Source of the DNA: Cyanobium sp. ATX 6F1
GTDB taxonomy: Bacteria; Cyanobacteriota; Cyanobacteriia; PCC-6307; Cyanobiaceae
Reading direction: 5' to 3'
NCBI RefSeq assembly: GCF_024346315.1
Contig: NZ_JAGQCS010000006.1
Span: 62,001-126,000, forward strand
DNA length: 64,000 nucleotides
Each line of letters begins with the position of its first letter. Positions within the stretch are counted from its first letter, which is position 1. The position numbers and the translations under genes were made by a program. The notes under the pieces are model-generated. The model was not told where the DNA came from, did not search any database, and saw only the letters and a program-made list of their open reading frames with translations. Of this stretch, positions 48,952 through 57,741 are shown in pieces.

Positions 48952-49656
48952 TCAGTGATTCGGCCAGTTCACCAGGTCGCGGCAGAGCCCAATCGCCACG
49001 GCGTGGGCGCGGTTGCGGGCCTGGAGCTTGAGCAGCAGATTGCTGATGTGGGTTTTGACGGTTTGCTCTGAGACCACCAACGTCTTGGCGATTTCGGGGT
49101 TGGTGTAGCCCTTCACCATCAGCTCCAGCACCTCCAGCTCGCGGGCGGTGGGCAGGTCCAGCAGCTCCGGGCCCGCTCCGCGTTGGCTCTCGCGCAGCAG
49201 GTCCCGCAGCTCCCGGTCGATGTAGAGGCCACCGCCCACCAGGGACTGGATCGCGTCGACCATCGTGCCCAGGCCCATGCGCTTCTCCAGGCACATGCCG
49301 TCGCAGCCGGCCTCCACGGCCCGGCGCAGCAGGGACCGGCGGCGGATATCGGCCAGCAGCAGCAGCACCAGGGAGTCCGGGTATCGCTCTTTGGCGCCGA
49401 TGGCCAGCTCGATGCCGCAACCCTGCTCGAGGCGGTCACTGGTGATCAGGAGCGTGGGCCGGTGGCGGTCCATCAGGGCGAGGCCCTCCGATTCCGTGGT
49501 GGCGCCCCCCACCAGCTCCGGCCGATTGGGATCGGCCAGCAGGATGCTGAGCGTGCTGCGTTTGCCGAAGCAGGCCAGCACCGTGCGGCCCGCGAGCACG
49601 GCGTTCAGCTGGGCGTGCGTTTCACGCAACGCCTGTAGTCGGGGCGTGAAATCCAT
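48952..49656 (-). CDS. LuxR/NarL-type regulator with a degenerate receiver
   Basis: The 234-residue protein has a CheY-like N-terminal domain and a canonical C-terminal LuxR helix-turn-helix (LPTARELEVLELMVKGYTNP, EIAKTLVVSEQTVKTHISNL). In the receiver the usual acidic pair is replaced (VLACFGKRSTLSIL), and the phospho-acceptor position aligns with Ser in LLITSDRLEQGCGIEL. It is therefore probably not controlled by Asp phosphorylation. No kinase gene adjoins it. It is divergent from the DUF1825 gene. Confidence 0.85.
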   Translation of the reverse strand: MDFTPRLQALRETHAQLNAVLAGRTVLACFGKRSTLSILLADPNRPELVGGATTESEGLALMDRHRPTLLITSDRLEQGCGIELAIGAKERYPDSLVLLLLADIRRRSLLRRAVEAGCDGMCLEKRMGLGTMVDAIQSLVGGGLYIDRELRDLLRESQRGAGPELLDLPTARELEVLELMVKGYTNPEIAKTLVVSEQTVKTHISNLLLKLQARNRAHAVAIGLCRDLVNWPNH

Positions 49657-49755
49657 GGGCCATTCTGCTCAGGGGCTTCGGATACGTCTATCCGTACTCC
49701 CCAGGGGCGATCACGCCGTTCACAATCGAAACTGCTGCTGGGGCCTGCCTGTTCG

Positions 49756-50079
49756 ATGGCATTTTTCGATTCGGAGATCGTCCAGGAGGAGGCCAAGCGG
49801 CTGTTCAGCGATTACCAGCAGCTGATGGAGCTCGGTGGTGAGTACGGCAAGTTCGACCGGGAGGGTAAAAAGCTGTTCATCGAGCGGATGGAGGAGCTGA
49901 TGGAGCGCTACCAGGTGTTCATGAAGCGCTTCGAGCTCTCGGAGGATTTCCAGGCCAAGCTCACGGTGGAGCAGTTGCGCACCCAGCTGGGCCAGTTCGG
50001 GCTCACCCCCGACGGGATGTTCGCCCAGATGAACCTCACCCTGGAGCGGATGCGCAGGGAGCTGGAGGCGAGCCTCTAA
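49756..50079 (+). CDS. DUF1825 family protein
   Basis: The 107-residue, wholly helical and charged protein matches the cyanobacterial DUF1825 family: MAFFDSEIVQEEAKRLFSDY, QQLMELGGEYGKFDREGKKL, FIERMEELMERYQVFMKRFE, then the C-terminal LRTQLGQFGLTPDGMFAQMN. The function is unknown. A coiled-coil interaction role is plausible. It precedes tyrS on the same strand. Confidence 0.87.
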   Translation: MAFFDSEIVQEEAKRLFSDYQQLMELGGEYGKFDREGKKLFIERMEELMERYQVFMKRFELSEDFQAKLTVEQLRTQLGQFGLTPDGMFAQMNLTLERMRRELEASL

Positions 50080-50142
50080 CGCTTGAGCCGCCATCGGCGG
50101 ACGGAGCGTGGCTGCCTACGATCCGCCCATCGCAGGGCAGGC

Positions 50143-51444
50143 ATGGCTGTTGGTGGCGCTGGACCTGTTGGGGGCGCTGGACAATCTGCGGACCGTGGGG
50201 AGGCGTTGCCGAGCTGGCTGGAGCGTGGCGTGGTCGATCTGTTTCCCTCCGGCGAGCTGGACCACCCCGACCAGCGCCTGGGCGCCCGGCTGGCGGAGGC
50301 GCAACGGGAGGGGCGGCCCCTGCGGGTCAAGCTGGGCATCGACCCGACCGGCTCTGATATTCACCTGGGCCACTCAATCCTGTTCCGCAAGCTGCGGGCC
50401 TTCCAGGACGCGGGCCACACGGCGGTGCTGATCATCGGAGATTTCACCGCCCGCATCGGCGACCCCACCGGCAAGAGCGTCACCCGGGTGCAGCTCTCGG
50501 CCGAGGAGGTGGAGGCCAACGCCACCACCTACCTGGTCCAGCTGGGCCAGGGCCAGCCCAGGGACCGTTCGCTGCTGGATTTCGAGACGCCGGGTCGACT
50601 GGAGGTGCGGCGCAACAGCGAGTGGCTGGCGGGTCTGGATCTGCCGGCGGTGATCGACCTGCTGGGCACGAGCACCGTGGGACAGATGCTGGCCAAGGAG
50701 GATTTTTCCAAGCGCTACGGCAGCGGCACCCCGATCGCCTTGCACGAGTTCCTCTATCCCCTGTTGCAGGGTTACGACTCCGTGGCGGTCCGCTCCGATC
50801 TGGAGTTGGGGGGCACCGATCAGAAGTTCAACGTGGCGATGGGCCGCGACCTCCAGCGCCACCACGGCCAGCGGCCCCAGTTCGCCCTGCTGCTGCCGAT
50901 CCTGCCCGGCACCGATGGGGTGCAGAAGATGAGCAAGAGCCTCGGCAACACCGTGGGGCTCCAGGAGGATCCGCTCTCCACCTACTCCAAGCTGGAGAAG
51001 GTTCCCGATGCGGCGGTGGAGGCCTACCTGAACCTGCTCACCGATCTGGATCTGGCGGAGCTGCCGGCCAACCCGCGGGAGCGTCAGAAGGCCCTGGCCC
51101 TGGCGATCACTGCCGGCCTGCATGGGGAGGCGGCGGCCCTTGCGGCCCAGGCCGATGCCGGGCGGCTGGTGGCGGGGGCCGGCGGCGGTGGTGTGGCCGA
51201 TGCCGAGGTGCAGGAGGTTTCGCTGGCCGCCGTGAACTTCCCGGCCAAGGCGTTTTATCTGCTGGCCGCCCTTGGGCTCTGCGCCAGCAGCAGTGAGGCC
51301 CGGCGCGCGATCCAGGGCGGCGGCGTGAAGCTCGACGGCGAAAAGCTGGCCGATCCCAACCAGGAATTCGGCGCTGCTTCCGAACTGGCGGGCAAGGTGT
51401 TGCAGCTGGGCAAAAAGACCTTCCGGCGCCTGGTGGCCCGATGA
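50143..51444 (+). CDS. tyrS: Tyrosyl-tRNA synthetase
   Basis: The product charges tRNA-Tyr. It has the class I motif HLGH in [40 protein letters not shown], the tyrosine-binding region [34 protein letters not shown] and KMSKS (in [11 protein letters not shown]). A C-terminal S4 RNA-binding domain follows ([20 protein letters not shown]). The start is uncertain: ATG 50143 is used, homology really begins near [13 protein letters not shown] (TTG 50206). Its stop overlaps the pyrF ATG. Confidence 0.94.
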   Translation: MAVGGAGPVGGAGQSADRGEALPSWLERGVVDLFPSGELDHPDQRLGARLAEAQREGRPLRVKLGIDPTGSDIHLGHSILFRKLRAFQDAGHTAVLIIGDFTARIGDPTGKSVTRVQLSAEEVEANATTYLVQLGQGQPRDRSLLDFETPGRLEVRRNSEWLAGLDLPAVIDLLGTSTVGQMLAKEDFSKRYGSGTPIALHEFLYPLLQGYDSVAVRSDLELGGTDQKFNVAMGRDLQRHHGQRPQFALLLPILPGTDGVQKMSKSLGNTVGLQEDPLSTYSKLEKVPDAAVEAYLNLLTDLDLAELPANPRERQKALALAITAGLHGEAAALAAQADAGRLVAGAGGGGVADAEVQEVSLAAVNFPAKAFYLLAALGLCASSSEARRAIQGGGVKLDGEKLADPNQEFGAASELAGKVLQLGKKTFRRLVAR

Positions 51445-52081
51445 TCAGCGCCCCTGATCTCGCCGAGCGGATCATCCTGGCCCTGGATCGCCCGGATGCC
51501 GAAACCGCCCTGGCCCTGGCCAGGGCCATCCCCGAGCTGCGCTGGGTGAAGGTGGGTCTGGAGCTGTTCTGCGCCGCCGGTCCCGATGTGGTGCTTCAGC
51601 TGCGGGAGCGCGGCCTGCGGGTGTTCCTCGATCTCAAATTCCACGACATCCCCGCCACCATGGCCGGGGCCTGCCGCAGCGCCGCCCGGCTGGGGGCGGA
51701 GTTGATCACCGTGCACGCCTGCGCAGGCTCGCAGGCCCTCTCGGCCGCCCAGGCGGGGGCCTTGGAGGGGGCGGGCGCCGCGGGGCTGGCGGCCCCAACG
51801 CTGCTGGCGGTCACCGTGCTCACCAGCTGGGATCCCGCCCGCTTCGCCGCCGAGTTGCAGGTGGCTGAACCCCTGGCGGCCCACCCGCAACCCTTCACCC
51901 TGGTCACACCTGGCATTCGCCCCGCCGGCAGCGCCACGGCTGATCAAGCCCGGGTGATGACCCCCAGCGGGCGATCGCCGCCGGCGCCAGCTACTTGGTG
52001 ATCGGGCGGCCGATCAGCGCGGCCTCCGATCCGGCGGCCGCCTTTGCCGCCTGTTGCCAGGAGCTTCAGTCGCCAGACTGA
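51441..52081 (+). pseudogene. pyrF: Orotidine 5'-phosphate decarboxylase, apparently broken (deletion plus frameshift)
   Basis: The N-terminal half is a good Pyr[21 protein letters not shown], the catalytic [15 protein letters not shown] and [20 protein letters not shown]. After PLA (about 51875) the sequence jumps to [16 protein letters not shown]. The roughly 30 residues expected there, including the V-x-CS strand and helix, are missing. Then at CCCCC (51961-51965) the frame shifts: frame 0 stops at 52001, while another frame continues [20 protein letters not shown] and ends at 52081. Uninterrupted PyrF is about 230-245 residues. Sequencing error could explain the frameshift but not the deletion. 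Confidence 0.85.
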
Positions 52082-52099
52082 CGCGATTGCGCTGATCCG

Positions 52100-52969
52100 T
52101 TGACGCTGGGACTGATCACGATCGAACTGGGCTGCGATCTGGAGGTCCAGTGCGCCCAGGACACACCGATGCTGCTGCTGATGCACGTGCACAGCAGCCG
52201 GCTGCTGGATCTGATCGGCTTTGAGCAGATCAGTTCAGAACCCCCCAGCGCGGGCACCTTTGTGCTGGACGAGGAGGGCAACCGCTTCTGGCGCCTGGTG
52301 GCGCCCGCCGGCACGAGCACGATCCAGCTGCGGGCGCACGTCCGCGACTGTGGGCTGCCTGAGCCCGTGGCGCCAGGGGCCCCCCAGGCCCCCGTCGAGG
52401 AGCTGCCGGTGCAGTGCTACCCCTACCTGCGGGCCAGCCGCTACTGCGAAAGCGATCTGCTGGCCCCGATGGCCTGGTCGCTGTTCGGGGCCACCCCGCC
52501 TGGCTGGGAGCGGGTGCAGGCCATCTGTGACTGGGTCCATCGCCGTCTGCTCTTCGATCCTTCGGCGGCGCGCTCCAGCAAAACCGCCCTGGAGGCCGAG
52601 CGGGAGGGCCGGGGCGTGTGCCGTGATTTCGCCCATCTGGCGGTGGCCTTCTGCCGCGCCCTCAACATCCCGGCGCGCTACTGCACCGGCTACATGGGCT
52701 ACACCGGTGTGGAGGAGAGCCCGGAACCGATCGATTACTCGGGCTGGTTCGAGGCCTACCTGGGGGGATGCTGGTTCACCTTCGACGCGCGCACCAACCA
52801 GCCCCGCATCGGCCGGGTGCTGGTGGGGCGAGGTCGCGATGCCGCCGATGTGCCGATTCTCCAGTCGTTCGGCAGCCATGACCTCAACAGCTTCCGTGTG
52901 ATCACGATCGCGCGCGAACTGGAGCCGGATCAGGCGGACACGACCTCCCTGGGCACCAGCTCGCCGTAG
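52100..52969 (+). CDS. Transglutaminase-like domain protein (possible protease fold)
   Basis: The 289-residue protein starts at TTG 52100. It has the N-terminal beta domain of this family (LGCDLEVQCAQDTPMLLLMH), then the papain-like core. The core has a Cys in EGRGVCRDFAHLAVAFCRAL, NIPARYCTGYMGYTGVEESP, IDYSGWFEAYLGGCWFTFDA and RTNQPRIGRVLVGRGRDAAD. The His normally preceding the A-W-x-E motif appears as Ser-Gly here, so activity is doubtful. The function is unknown. Its 3' end overlaps the convergent glycosyltransferase by 40 bp. Confidence 0.83.
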   Translation: MTLGLITIELGCDLEVQCAQDTPMLLLMHVHSSRLLDLIGFEQISSEPPSAGTFVLDEEGNRFWRLVAPAGTSTIQLRAHVRDCGLPEPVAPGAPQAPVEELPVQCYPYLRASRYCESDLLAPMAWSLFGATPPGWERVQAICDWVHRRLLFDPSAARSSKTALEAEREGRGVCRDFAHLAVAFCRALNIPARYCTGYMGYTGVEESPEPIDYSGWFEAYLGGCWFTFDARTNQPRIGRVLVGRGRDAADVPILQSFGSHDLNSFRVITIARELEPDQADTTSLGTSSP

Positions 52970-54147
52970 AGCTGCTCGAGGGCGTCGATGTTGCGCTTCA
53001 AGGTGTAGCGCTCCAGCACCCGCTCCCGCCCGCGCCGGCCCAGTTCGGCCGTGAGCACGGGCTGGTCCCGCAGCACCGGCAGCAGGGTGCGCAGCTGGGT
53101 GGTGACCCCCTGGGTGCTGATCACGATGCCGGCGCCCCCCTCCAGCACCTCCCCATCGGCGCCGGCATCGGTGGCCACGCAGGCGGTGCCGCTGGCCATC
53201 GCCTCCAGCAGCGCGAGCGAGAGTCCCTCCACCAGCGACGGCAGCAGGAACACCTCGGCCTGCTGCAGCAGGGCAATGCGGCGATCCAGATCCGGTTCGT
53301 AGCCCCACCAGAGCAGGTCGTCCCCATCACTGCCGGCCTGGAGTCCGTTGCGCAGGGGGCCGTCGCCCACGATCACCAGCCGGCAGCCCTCGGGTCGCAC
53401 CAGCCGCCAGGCGCGGATCAGGGCCTCCACGTTCTTCTCTGTGGAGATGCGCCCCATGTAAAGGAACAGGCGCCGATCCCCCAGCCGTTGGTGCAGCTCC
53501 GCCAGCGCTGGACTGGGCCCGAGCGCCGAAGGGCGCCAGGCGTCGACGTCGACGCCGTTGGGAATCACCGCCAGCCGATCGTCTTTCACCCCCAGCCGGG
53601 AGAGCACCTCGGCCTGCAGATCGGAGAACACGATCACCCGGTCGCAGCGGGCCAGGGTGGGCGCATAGAGCTGGTAGGTGAGCTGCTGGGTGCCGGCGGT
53701 GAGGTTGCGCAGGCCGGCGTCGAAGGCGGGGTGGAAGGTGGCCACCAGGGGCAGTCCGAGCTGCTGGCAGAGGTCCGGCAGGAGGAAGTCCAGGGGCGAG
53801 AGTGTGAGGCTGGCATGCACCACATCGGGCCGCAGGCGCTCGAGCGATTCGCGGAACTCCCGCTGGGCCCCCGGAGACGGGATCGTGTACACCTGGGATT
53901 TGACCAGGTAAGGCAGGGCCACCTCGGGGGATTCACCGGGTTCCAGGGCGTTCGGGGCCCAGTGGAACAGCTGATCACCCAGATGCCCGAATTGGCCGAG
54001 CCCCTTGAGCTGCTGGGCGGCCGAGGTGTCGAAATGAATGAAGCTGATCTGGTGGCCCCGCTGGCGCAGGGCGTGGGTGGTGCTGAGGCCGTAGGTGACG
54101 TTGCCGCAGAAGGGAGATTTCTTGCCTAGCCAGGCAATGTGAGCCAC
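52930..54147 (-). CDS. Family 4 glycosyltransferase (GT-B fold)
   Basis: The 405-residue enzyme transfers a sugar from an NDP-sugar, with substrates unknown. The N-terminal half opens MAHIAWLGKKSPFCGNVTYG and has LRPDVVHASLTLSPLDFLLP. The C-terminal half has VIPNGVDVDAWRPS, LFLYMGRISTEKNVEALIRA, CRLVIVGDGPLRNGLQAGSD and the EX7E-like LLPSLVEGLSLALLEAMASG. It resembles cyanobacterial glycolipid or polysaccharide glycosyltransferases (for example monoglucosyl diacylglycerol type), but a specific call is not safe. The MFS permease gene is upstream on the same strand. Confidence 0.87.
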   Translation of the reverse strand: MAHIAWLGKKSPFCGNVTYGLSTTHALRQRGHQISFIHFDTSAAQQLKGLGQFGHLGDQLFHWAPNALEPGESPEVALPYLVKSQVYTIPSPGAQREFRESLERLRPDVVHASLTLSPLDFLLPDLCQQLGLPLVATFHPAFDAGLRNLTAGTQQLTYQLYAPTLARCDRVIVFSDLQAEVLSRLGVKDDRLAVIPNGVDVDAWRPSALGPSPALAELHQRLGDRRLFLYMGRISTEKNVEALIRAWRLVRPEGCRLVIVGDGPLRNGLQAGSDGDDLLWWGYEPDLDRRIALLQQAEVFLLPSLVEGLSLALLEAMASGTACVATDAGADGEVLEGGAGIVISTQGVTTQLRTLLPVLRDQPVLTAELGRRGRERVLERYTLKRNIDALEQLYGELVPREVVSA

Positions 54148-54176
54148 CGGGGCCGCGCTTCATTCCAGCGAAAACG

Positions 54177-55556
54177 TTAGCAGCGCTCCCAGGGGCGCTC
54201 CAGCAGGGCGGCCAGCACGGCCAGGGCCGCCAGGGCCCAGAGCACCGGCAGCAGGCCGTAGCGGCTCACCACCGCCCCCGCCAGCACCAGCGGCAGGCTC
54301 AGGGCGATGTTGATCATGTTGTTCTGCAGGCCGAACACCTTGCCCCGCAGGCTTTCCGGGGTGTCCTCCTGGATCGTGGTCTGGGCCGGAATCGCCAGCA
54401 TCGCCGCCCCCACCCCGAGCAGCCCGCAGAGCACCAGGGTGATCACCAGATTGCCGCGCACCTGCCCCAGCAGCACCAGGGAGAAGGCGATCGTGCCCAG
54501 ACCGGCAGCAGCCAGGCGACGGCGGCTGAAACCGTGGCCCACCTGCGCCACCGCCAGGGCCCCCAGGGCCAGCCCGACGCCGCTCATCGCCAGCAACACC
54601 CCGAACTGGGTGGGGCCGAGGCTCTCGATCGTGGAGGCCAGGCTGATCGCCAGCACGTAGAGGGCCGCCAAAAGGCTGTAGAGCAGCACCAGCTGGAGAA
54701 TGGCGTTGCGCACGCTGGCCCGGTCGCGCAGCACCTCGAAACCCTCGCCGATCTCGCTCCACACCGTCGTCGTGCTGGCCGGTCGTGGTCTCTCCTCCAG
54801 CTTGATCGTGCCGAGCACCAGGGCGGCCAGGCCGTAGCAAAGGGGCAGCAGCAGGAATTCGCCGTTCTGCAGACCCACGTGGGACAGCAGGTTGCGCAGC
54901 AGGCGCAGCAGGGGATCGCCGAGGGCAAAGCCGACGATCGTGGCCCCCATGCTGGAGGCCTGGTAAAGCGAATTGGCCGCCAGCAGCTGGGGCTGGGGCA
55001 CCAGCAACGGGATGGCCGCCTGCTCGGCTGGGGCGAAGAACTGGGTCAGCACCGACTGCAGGAAGGTGATCGCCACCAGGCCCCAGTAGCCCCAGCTCAG
55101 GCCCAGCCAGTGGGGACCATCAATCAGGCAGAAGGGCACCAGCAGGGTGAGGCCGGCCCGCAGGCCGTTGGAGGCGACCATCACGCTGCGCTTGGGCCAG
55201 CGGTCGGCCCAGACCCCGGCCACCAGGCCGAAGACCATCGCCGGCACCGTGTTGGCGACGTAGATCCCCGTGGCCAGCAGGGTGATCATCTGGGCCCGGG
55301 TTTCCAGATCCATGCGCAGCACCGTGGCCGCCTCGGCCAGGGCGCCGCTGCTCAAGGGTGTGTCCGTCACCCAGTACTGGGCGATCAGGAACACCATCAA
55401 AACGATGTAGAACTTGTCCGCCAACTGGGAGAGCACCTGGCCGCACCACAGCCGCCGGAACTCCGGGAGGGCGAGCACCGCCTGCAGGCCGGCTGTTCGT
55501 TGGCCCTCCACCGGTTCAGGAGAGGGAGAGGCACCGGTTGGAGGGAGAGCGCTCAA
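54177..55556 (-). CDS. Major facilitator superfamily permease
   Basis: The 12-helix transporter of about 459 residues has the MFS loop motif GVWADRWPKRSVMVASNGLR, plus hydrophobic segments such as MLALPEF-LWCGQVLSQLADKF and GLLGVGAAMLAIPAQ. A late motif ESLRGKVFGLQNNMINIALS is typical of the group containing multidrug or lysophospholipid transporters. There is no ATG at the start; TTG 55556 lies 20 bp after the recO stop and is chosen. The substrate is unknown. Confidence 0.85.
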   Translation of the reverse strand: MSALPPTGASPSPEPVEGQRTAGLQAVLALPEFRRLWCGQVLSQLADKFYIVLMVFLIAQYWVTDTPLSSGALAEAATVLRMDLETRAQMITLLATGIYVANTVPAMVFGLVAGVWADRWPKRSVMVASNGLRAGLTLLVPFCLIDGPHWLGLSWGYWGLVAITFLQSVLTQFFAPAEQAAIPLLVPQPQLLAANSLYQASSMGATIVGFALGDPLLRLLRNLLSHVGLQNGEFLLLPLCYGLAALVLGTIKLEERPRPASTTTVWSEIGEGFEVLRDRASVRNAILQLVLLYSLLAALYVLAISLASTIESLGPTQFGVLLAMSGVGLALGALAVAQVGHGFSRRRLAAAGLGTIAFSLVLLGQVRGNLVITLVLCGLLGVGAAMLAIPAQTTIQEDTPESLRGKVFGLQNNMINIALSLPLVLAGAVVSRYGLLPVLWALAALAVLAALLERPWERC

Positions 55557-55575
55557 GGCTTGGTTGATCGTGCGT

Positions 55576-56391
55576 TCATGATCGCCCAGCGCCCGGTGGC
55601 AGCGGGTGGTCCGGAGCGAAGCAGATCCGCAGCAGGCCCAGGGAGCGGCTGCGCCGGTCCAGGTGTTCGCCGCACCACAACTCAATCACTTGCAGCAACC
55701 GCAGCCAGACCAGCTCGGGACCCATCAGCTCGCCGGCACGCGTGCGGGGCAGGGCCGGCCGGGTGAGGCGCTGCAGCAGGGCCAGTTCGGAAGCGTTGAG
55801 CATCAGCAGGGCGCCGGGCACCGCCCCGATCACCAGGCCCTCAGCGGGCAGCAGGCTGCAGCGCCAGCTCCAGTCGCCCAGGGGGGGCTCCAGGGCAGAG
55901 CCGCTGCGGGAGCAGCGCTGCAGGGGCAGGGCATAACCCCCTAGGGCCAGCAGGTGCACGTGCGCCTGGACACTGATCGCCAGGGCTTCGAGGCTGCCTT
56001 GGCGTTCGCTCACGACGGTCTCGAGCCGGCCCAGGTGCATCAGCAGGTCGTCGAGGGCGCCGGGCACTCCCTCGCCACTGGGCACCAGCTGCAGGGCCAG
56101 CTCCGCCAGGGACTGGGCCGCGGCCAGGGCCTCCAGGCGCCCCGCCAGGTTGGCGTAGCTGCGCGCCACCGTCAGCTGCCGCACCCGGGCCAGGCCGCGG
56201 CCGCCGCCCACCTGAAGCCGCAGCAGCACCAGGGGCACGGCCGCCGCCAGGCTGCTTTTCGGCCGCCGGGCCCCGGGCACCGCCAGGCGCACCAATCCCT
56301 CCTCGGCGCTGAGCAGGGTCAGGAGCCGGTCGTTCTCCCCCAGGGCCCCGCACTTGAGCGACAGCCCCTCCAGGATCCGCTCGGGGCTCAT
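55576..56391 (-). CDS. recO: DNA repair protein RecO
   Basis: The product is a RecF-pathway mediator that loads RecA with RecR. The 271 residues start MSPERILEGLSLKCGALGEN, then the OB-fold RLLTLLSAEEGLVRLAVPGA, with VAVPLVLLRLQVGGGRGL later. A helical domain LAGRLEALAAAQSLAELALQ follows, and LLALGGYALPLQRCSRSG occupies the position of the zinc finger or its remnant, with only some Cys kept. It lies 18 bp downstream of deoC. Confidence 0.88.
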   Translation of the reverse strand: MSPERILEGLSLKCGALGENDRLLTLLSAEEGLVRLAVPGARRPKSSLAAAVPLVLLRLQVGGGRGLARVRQLTVARSYANLAGRLEALAAAQSLAELALQLVPSGEGVPGALDDLLMHLGRLETVVSERQGSLEALAISVQAHVHLLALGGYALPLQRCSRSGSALEPPLGDWSWRCSLLPAEGLVIGAVPGALLMLNASELALLQRLTRPALPRTRAGELMGPELVWLRLLQVIELWCGEHLDRRSRSLGLLRICFAPDHPLPPGAGRS

Positions 56392-56409
56392 GGCGAGGCG
56401 TCCATCGCG

Positions 56410-57090
56410 TCAGCCGTCCGGCTGGATGGGGCCCCGGCGCAGGGCCTGCATCAGGGCCACCCCGCGGCTGGTGCCCAGCCGGCTCGCCCCCGCCTCCACC
56501 AGGGCGATCGCCTGCTCCACATCGGCGATGCCGCCGGAGGCCTTCACGGCCGCCCGGCCCCGGGCCAGCTGGCGCAGCTGCTGCACCTGCTCCACGCTGG
56601 CCGGCGGCCCGAAGCCGCTGCCGGTCTTGAGGAAGGCTGCGCCGGCGTCGATCGCCACCTCCACCAGCAGGGCCAGGGTTTCAGCGTCGTGGCGACCCGC
56701 CTCCAGAATCACCTTCACCGGCAGCCCGAGCGCCACGATTCCAGCCAGCTCCTCGCAGACAGCCGAGGCGTTGCCGTCGGCCAGGGCCCCGAAATCGGGC
56801 ACCACATCGAGTTCATCGGCCCCCTGGGCGGCCGCCCATTCCGCCTCCTGCTGTTTGATCTCCGCGGGGATGGCGCCGAAGGGAAAGCCCACCACCGACA
56901 CCAGCTTCACCGGGGTGGCGGCCCCCAGGCGTTCCCGGGCCACGGGCAGCCAGCGGGAGGCCACGCAGACCCCGGCAAAACCGAAATGACGGGCCTCATC
57001 GCAGATGCGCTCGATCGCCTCGTGGCCCTGGTGAGGGTCCAGCAGGGAGTGGTCGATCAGGGGGGCGAGGTCGGGTCGGTCGCGGGCCAC
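56410..57090 (-). CDS. deoC: Deoxyribose-phosphate aldolase
   Basis: The product cleaves deoxyribose-5-phosphate to glyceraldehyde-3-phosphate and acetaldehyde. The TIM-barrel motifs are LIDHSLLDPHQGHEAIERIC, VVGFPFGAIPAEIKQQEAEW, ADELDVVPDFGALADGNASA, VKVILEAGRHDAETLALLVE, FLKTGSGFGPPASVEQVQQL and VKASGGIADVEQAIALVEAG (the Schiff-base Lys is in one of the last two segments). The 226 residues are normal. It is transcribed between hpf and recO. Confidence 0.94.
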   Translation of the reverse strand: MARDRPDLAPLIDHSLLDPHQGHEAIERICDEARHFGFAGVCVASRWLPVARERLGAATPVKLVSVVGFPFGAIPAEIKQQEAEWAAAQGADELDVVPDFGALADGNASAVCEELAGIVALGLPVKVILEAGRHDAETLALLVEVAIDAGAAFLKTGSGFGPPASVEQVQQLRQLARGRAAVKASGGIADVEQAIALVEAGASRLGTSRGVALMQALRRGPIQPDG

Positions 57091-57123
57091 GGCGGGGGTG
57101 CGCCCGGACCGGGCGCTTCGGGA

Positions 57124-57690
57124 TCAGGATTCTCGCGGTTGGATCACTCCGTAGCCGCCGTGGTTGCGCCTGTAGACCACCTGAATCGTGCCGCTGGCCG
57201 CATCACGGAAGAGGTAGAAATCGTGATCGATCAACTCCAGTTGGTGCAGGGCGTCTTCGATCGACATCGCCGGCATGGCGAAATACTTGCGCCGCACGGC
57301 CGGCACCGGAAGCTCGGCCACACGGCCCTTGGTGAGATCGCCTTCGATCGGCAACTCCTCCAGGAGCTCCTCGGTGCTGGGGGCGTGGTGGTGACCATGC
57401 AGGCGCTCCTTGTAGCGGCGCAGCTGGCGGCTGAGCTTGTTCGCCACCATGTCGATGCTGGCGTAGAGGTTCTCGCTGCGTTCCTGGGCGCGGATCACCA
57501 CGCCGTTGGCGAACACCGTGACCTCGGCGGTCTGCTGGGGTACCCGTGGGTTGCGGGCCACCGAGAGGTGCACGTCGGCTTCCTTGACCAGCCCGTTGAA
57601 ATGGCCGATCGCCCGGCCGAGCTTGTCTTCGGTGTAGTCGCGGATCGCGGAGGTGACCTCCATGTTGCGACCGTGGATCAGAAGCTTCAT
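57124..57690 (-). CDS. hpf: Ribosome hibernation factor, long form (HPF/LrtA)
   Basis: The product dimerises 70S ribosomes into inactive 100S particles in the dark or stationary phase. The start at 57690 gives MKLLIHGRNMEVTSAIRDYT. The N-terminal S30AE domain continues EDKLGRAIGHFNGLVKEADV and IRAQERSENLYASIDMVANK. A linker with GHHHAPSTEELLEELP leads to the C-terminal dimerisation domain RKYFAMPAMSIEDALHQLEL and FYLFRDAASGTIQVVYRRNH. LrtA is the light-repressed cyanobacterial homologue. It is divergent from lipB. Confidence 0.95.
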   Translation of the reverse strand: MKLLIHGRNMEVTSAIRDYTEDKLGRAIGHFNGLVKEADVHLSVARNPRVPQQTAEVTVFANGVVIRAQERSENLYASIDMVANKLSRQLRRYKERLHGHHHAPSTEELLEELPIEGDLTKGRVAELPVPAVRRKYFAMPAMSIEDALHQLELIDHDFYLFRDAASGTIQVVYRRNHGGYGVIQPRES

Positions 57691-57741
57691 GCCAACACTC
57701 CCTCTGAGGTGGGGCTCCCCCAACGCTAAGAGCGATCCCCG

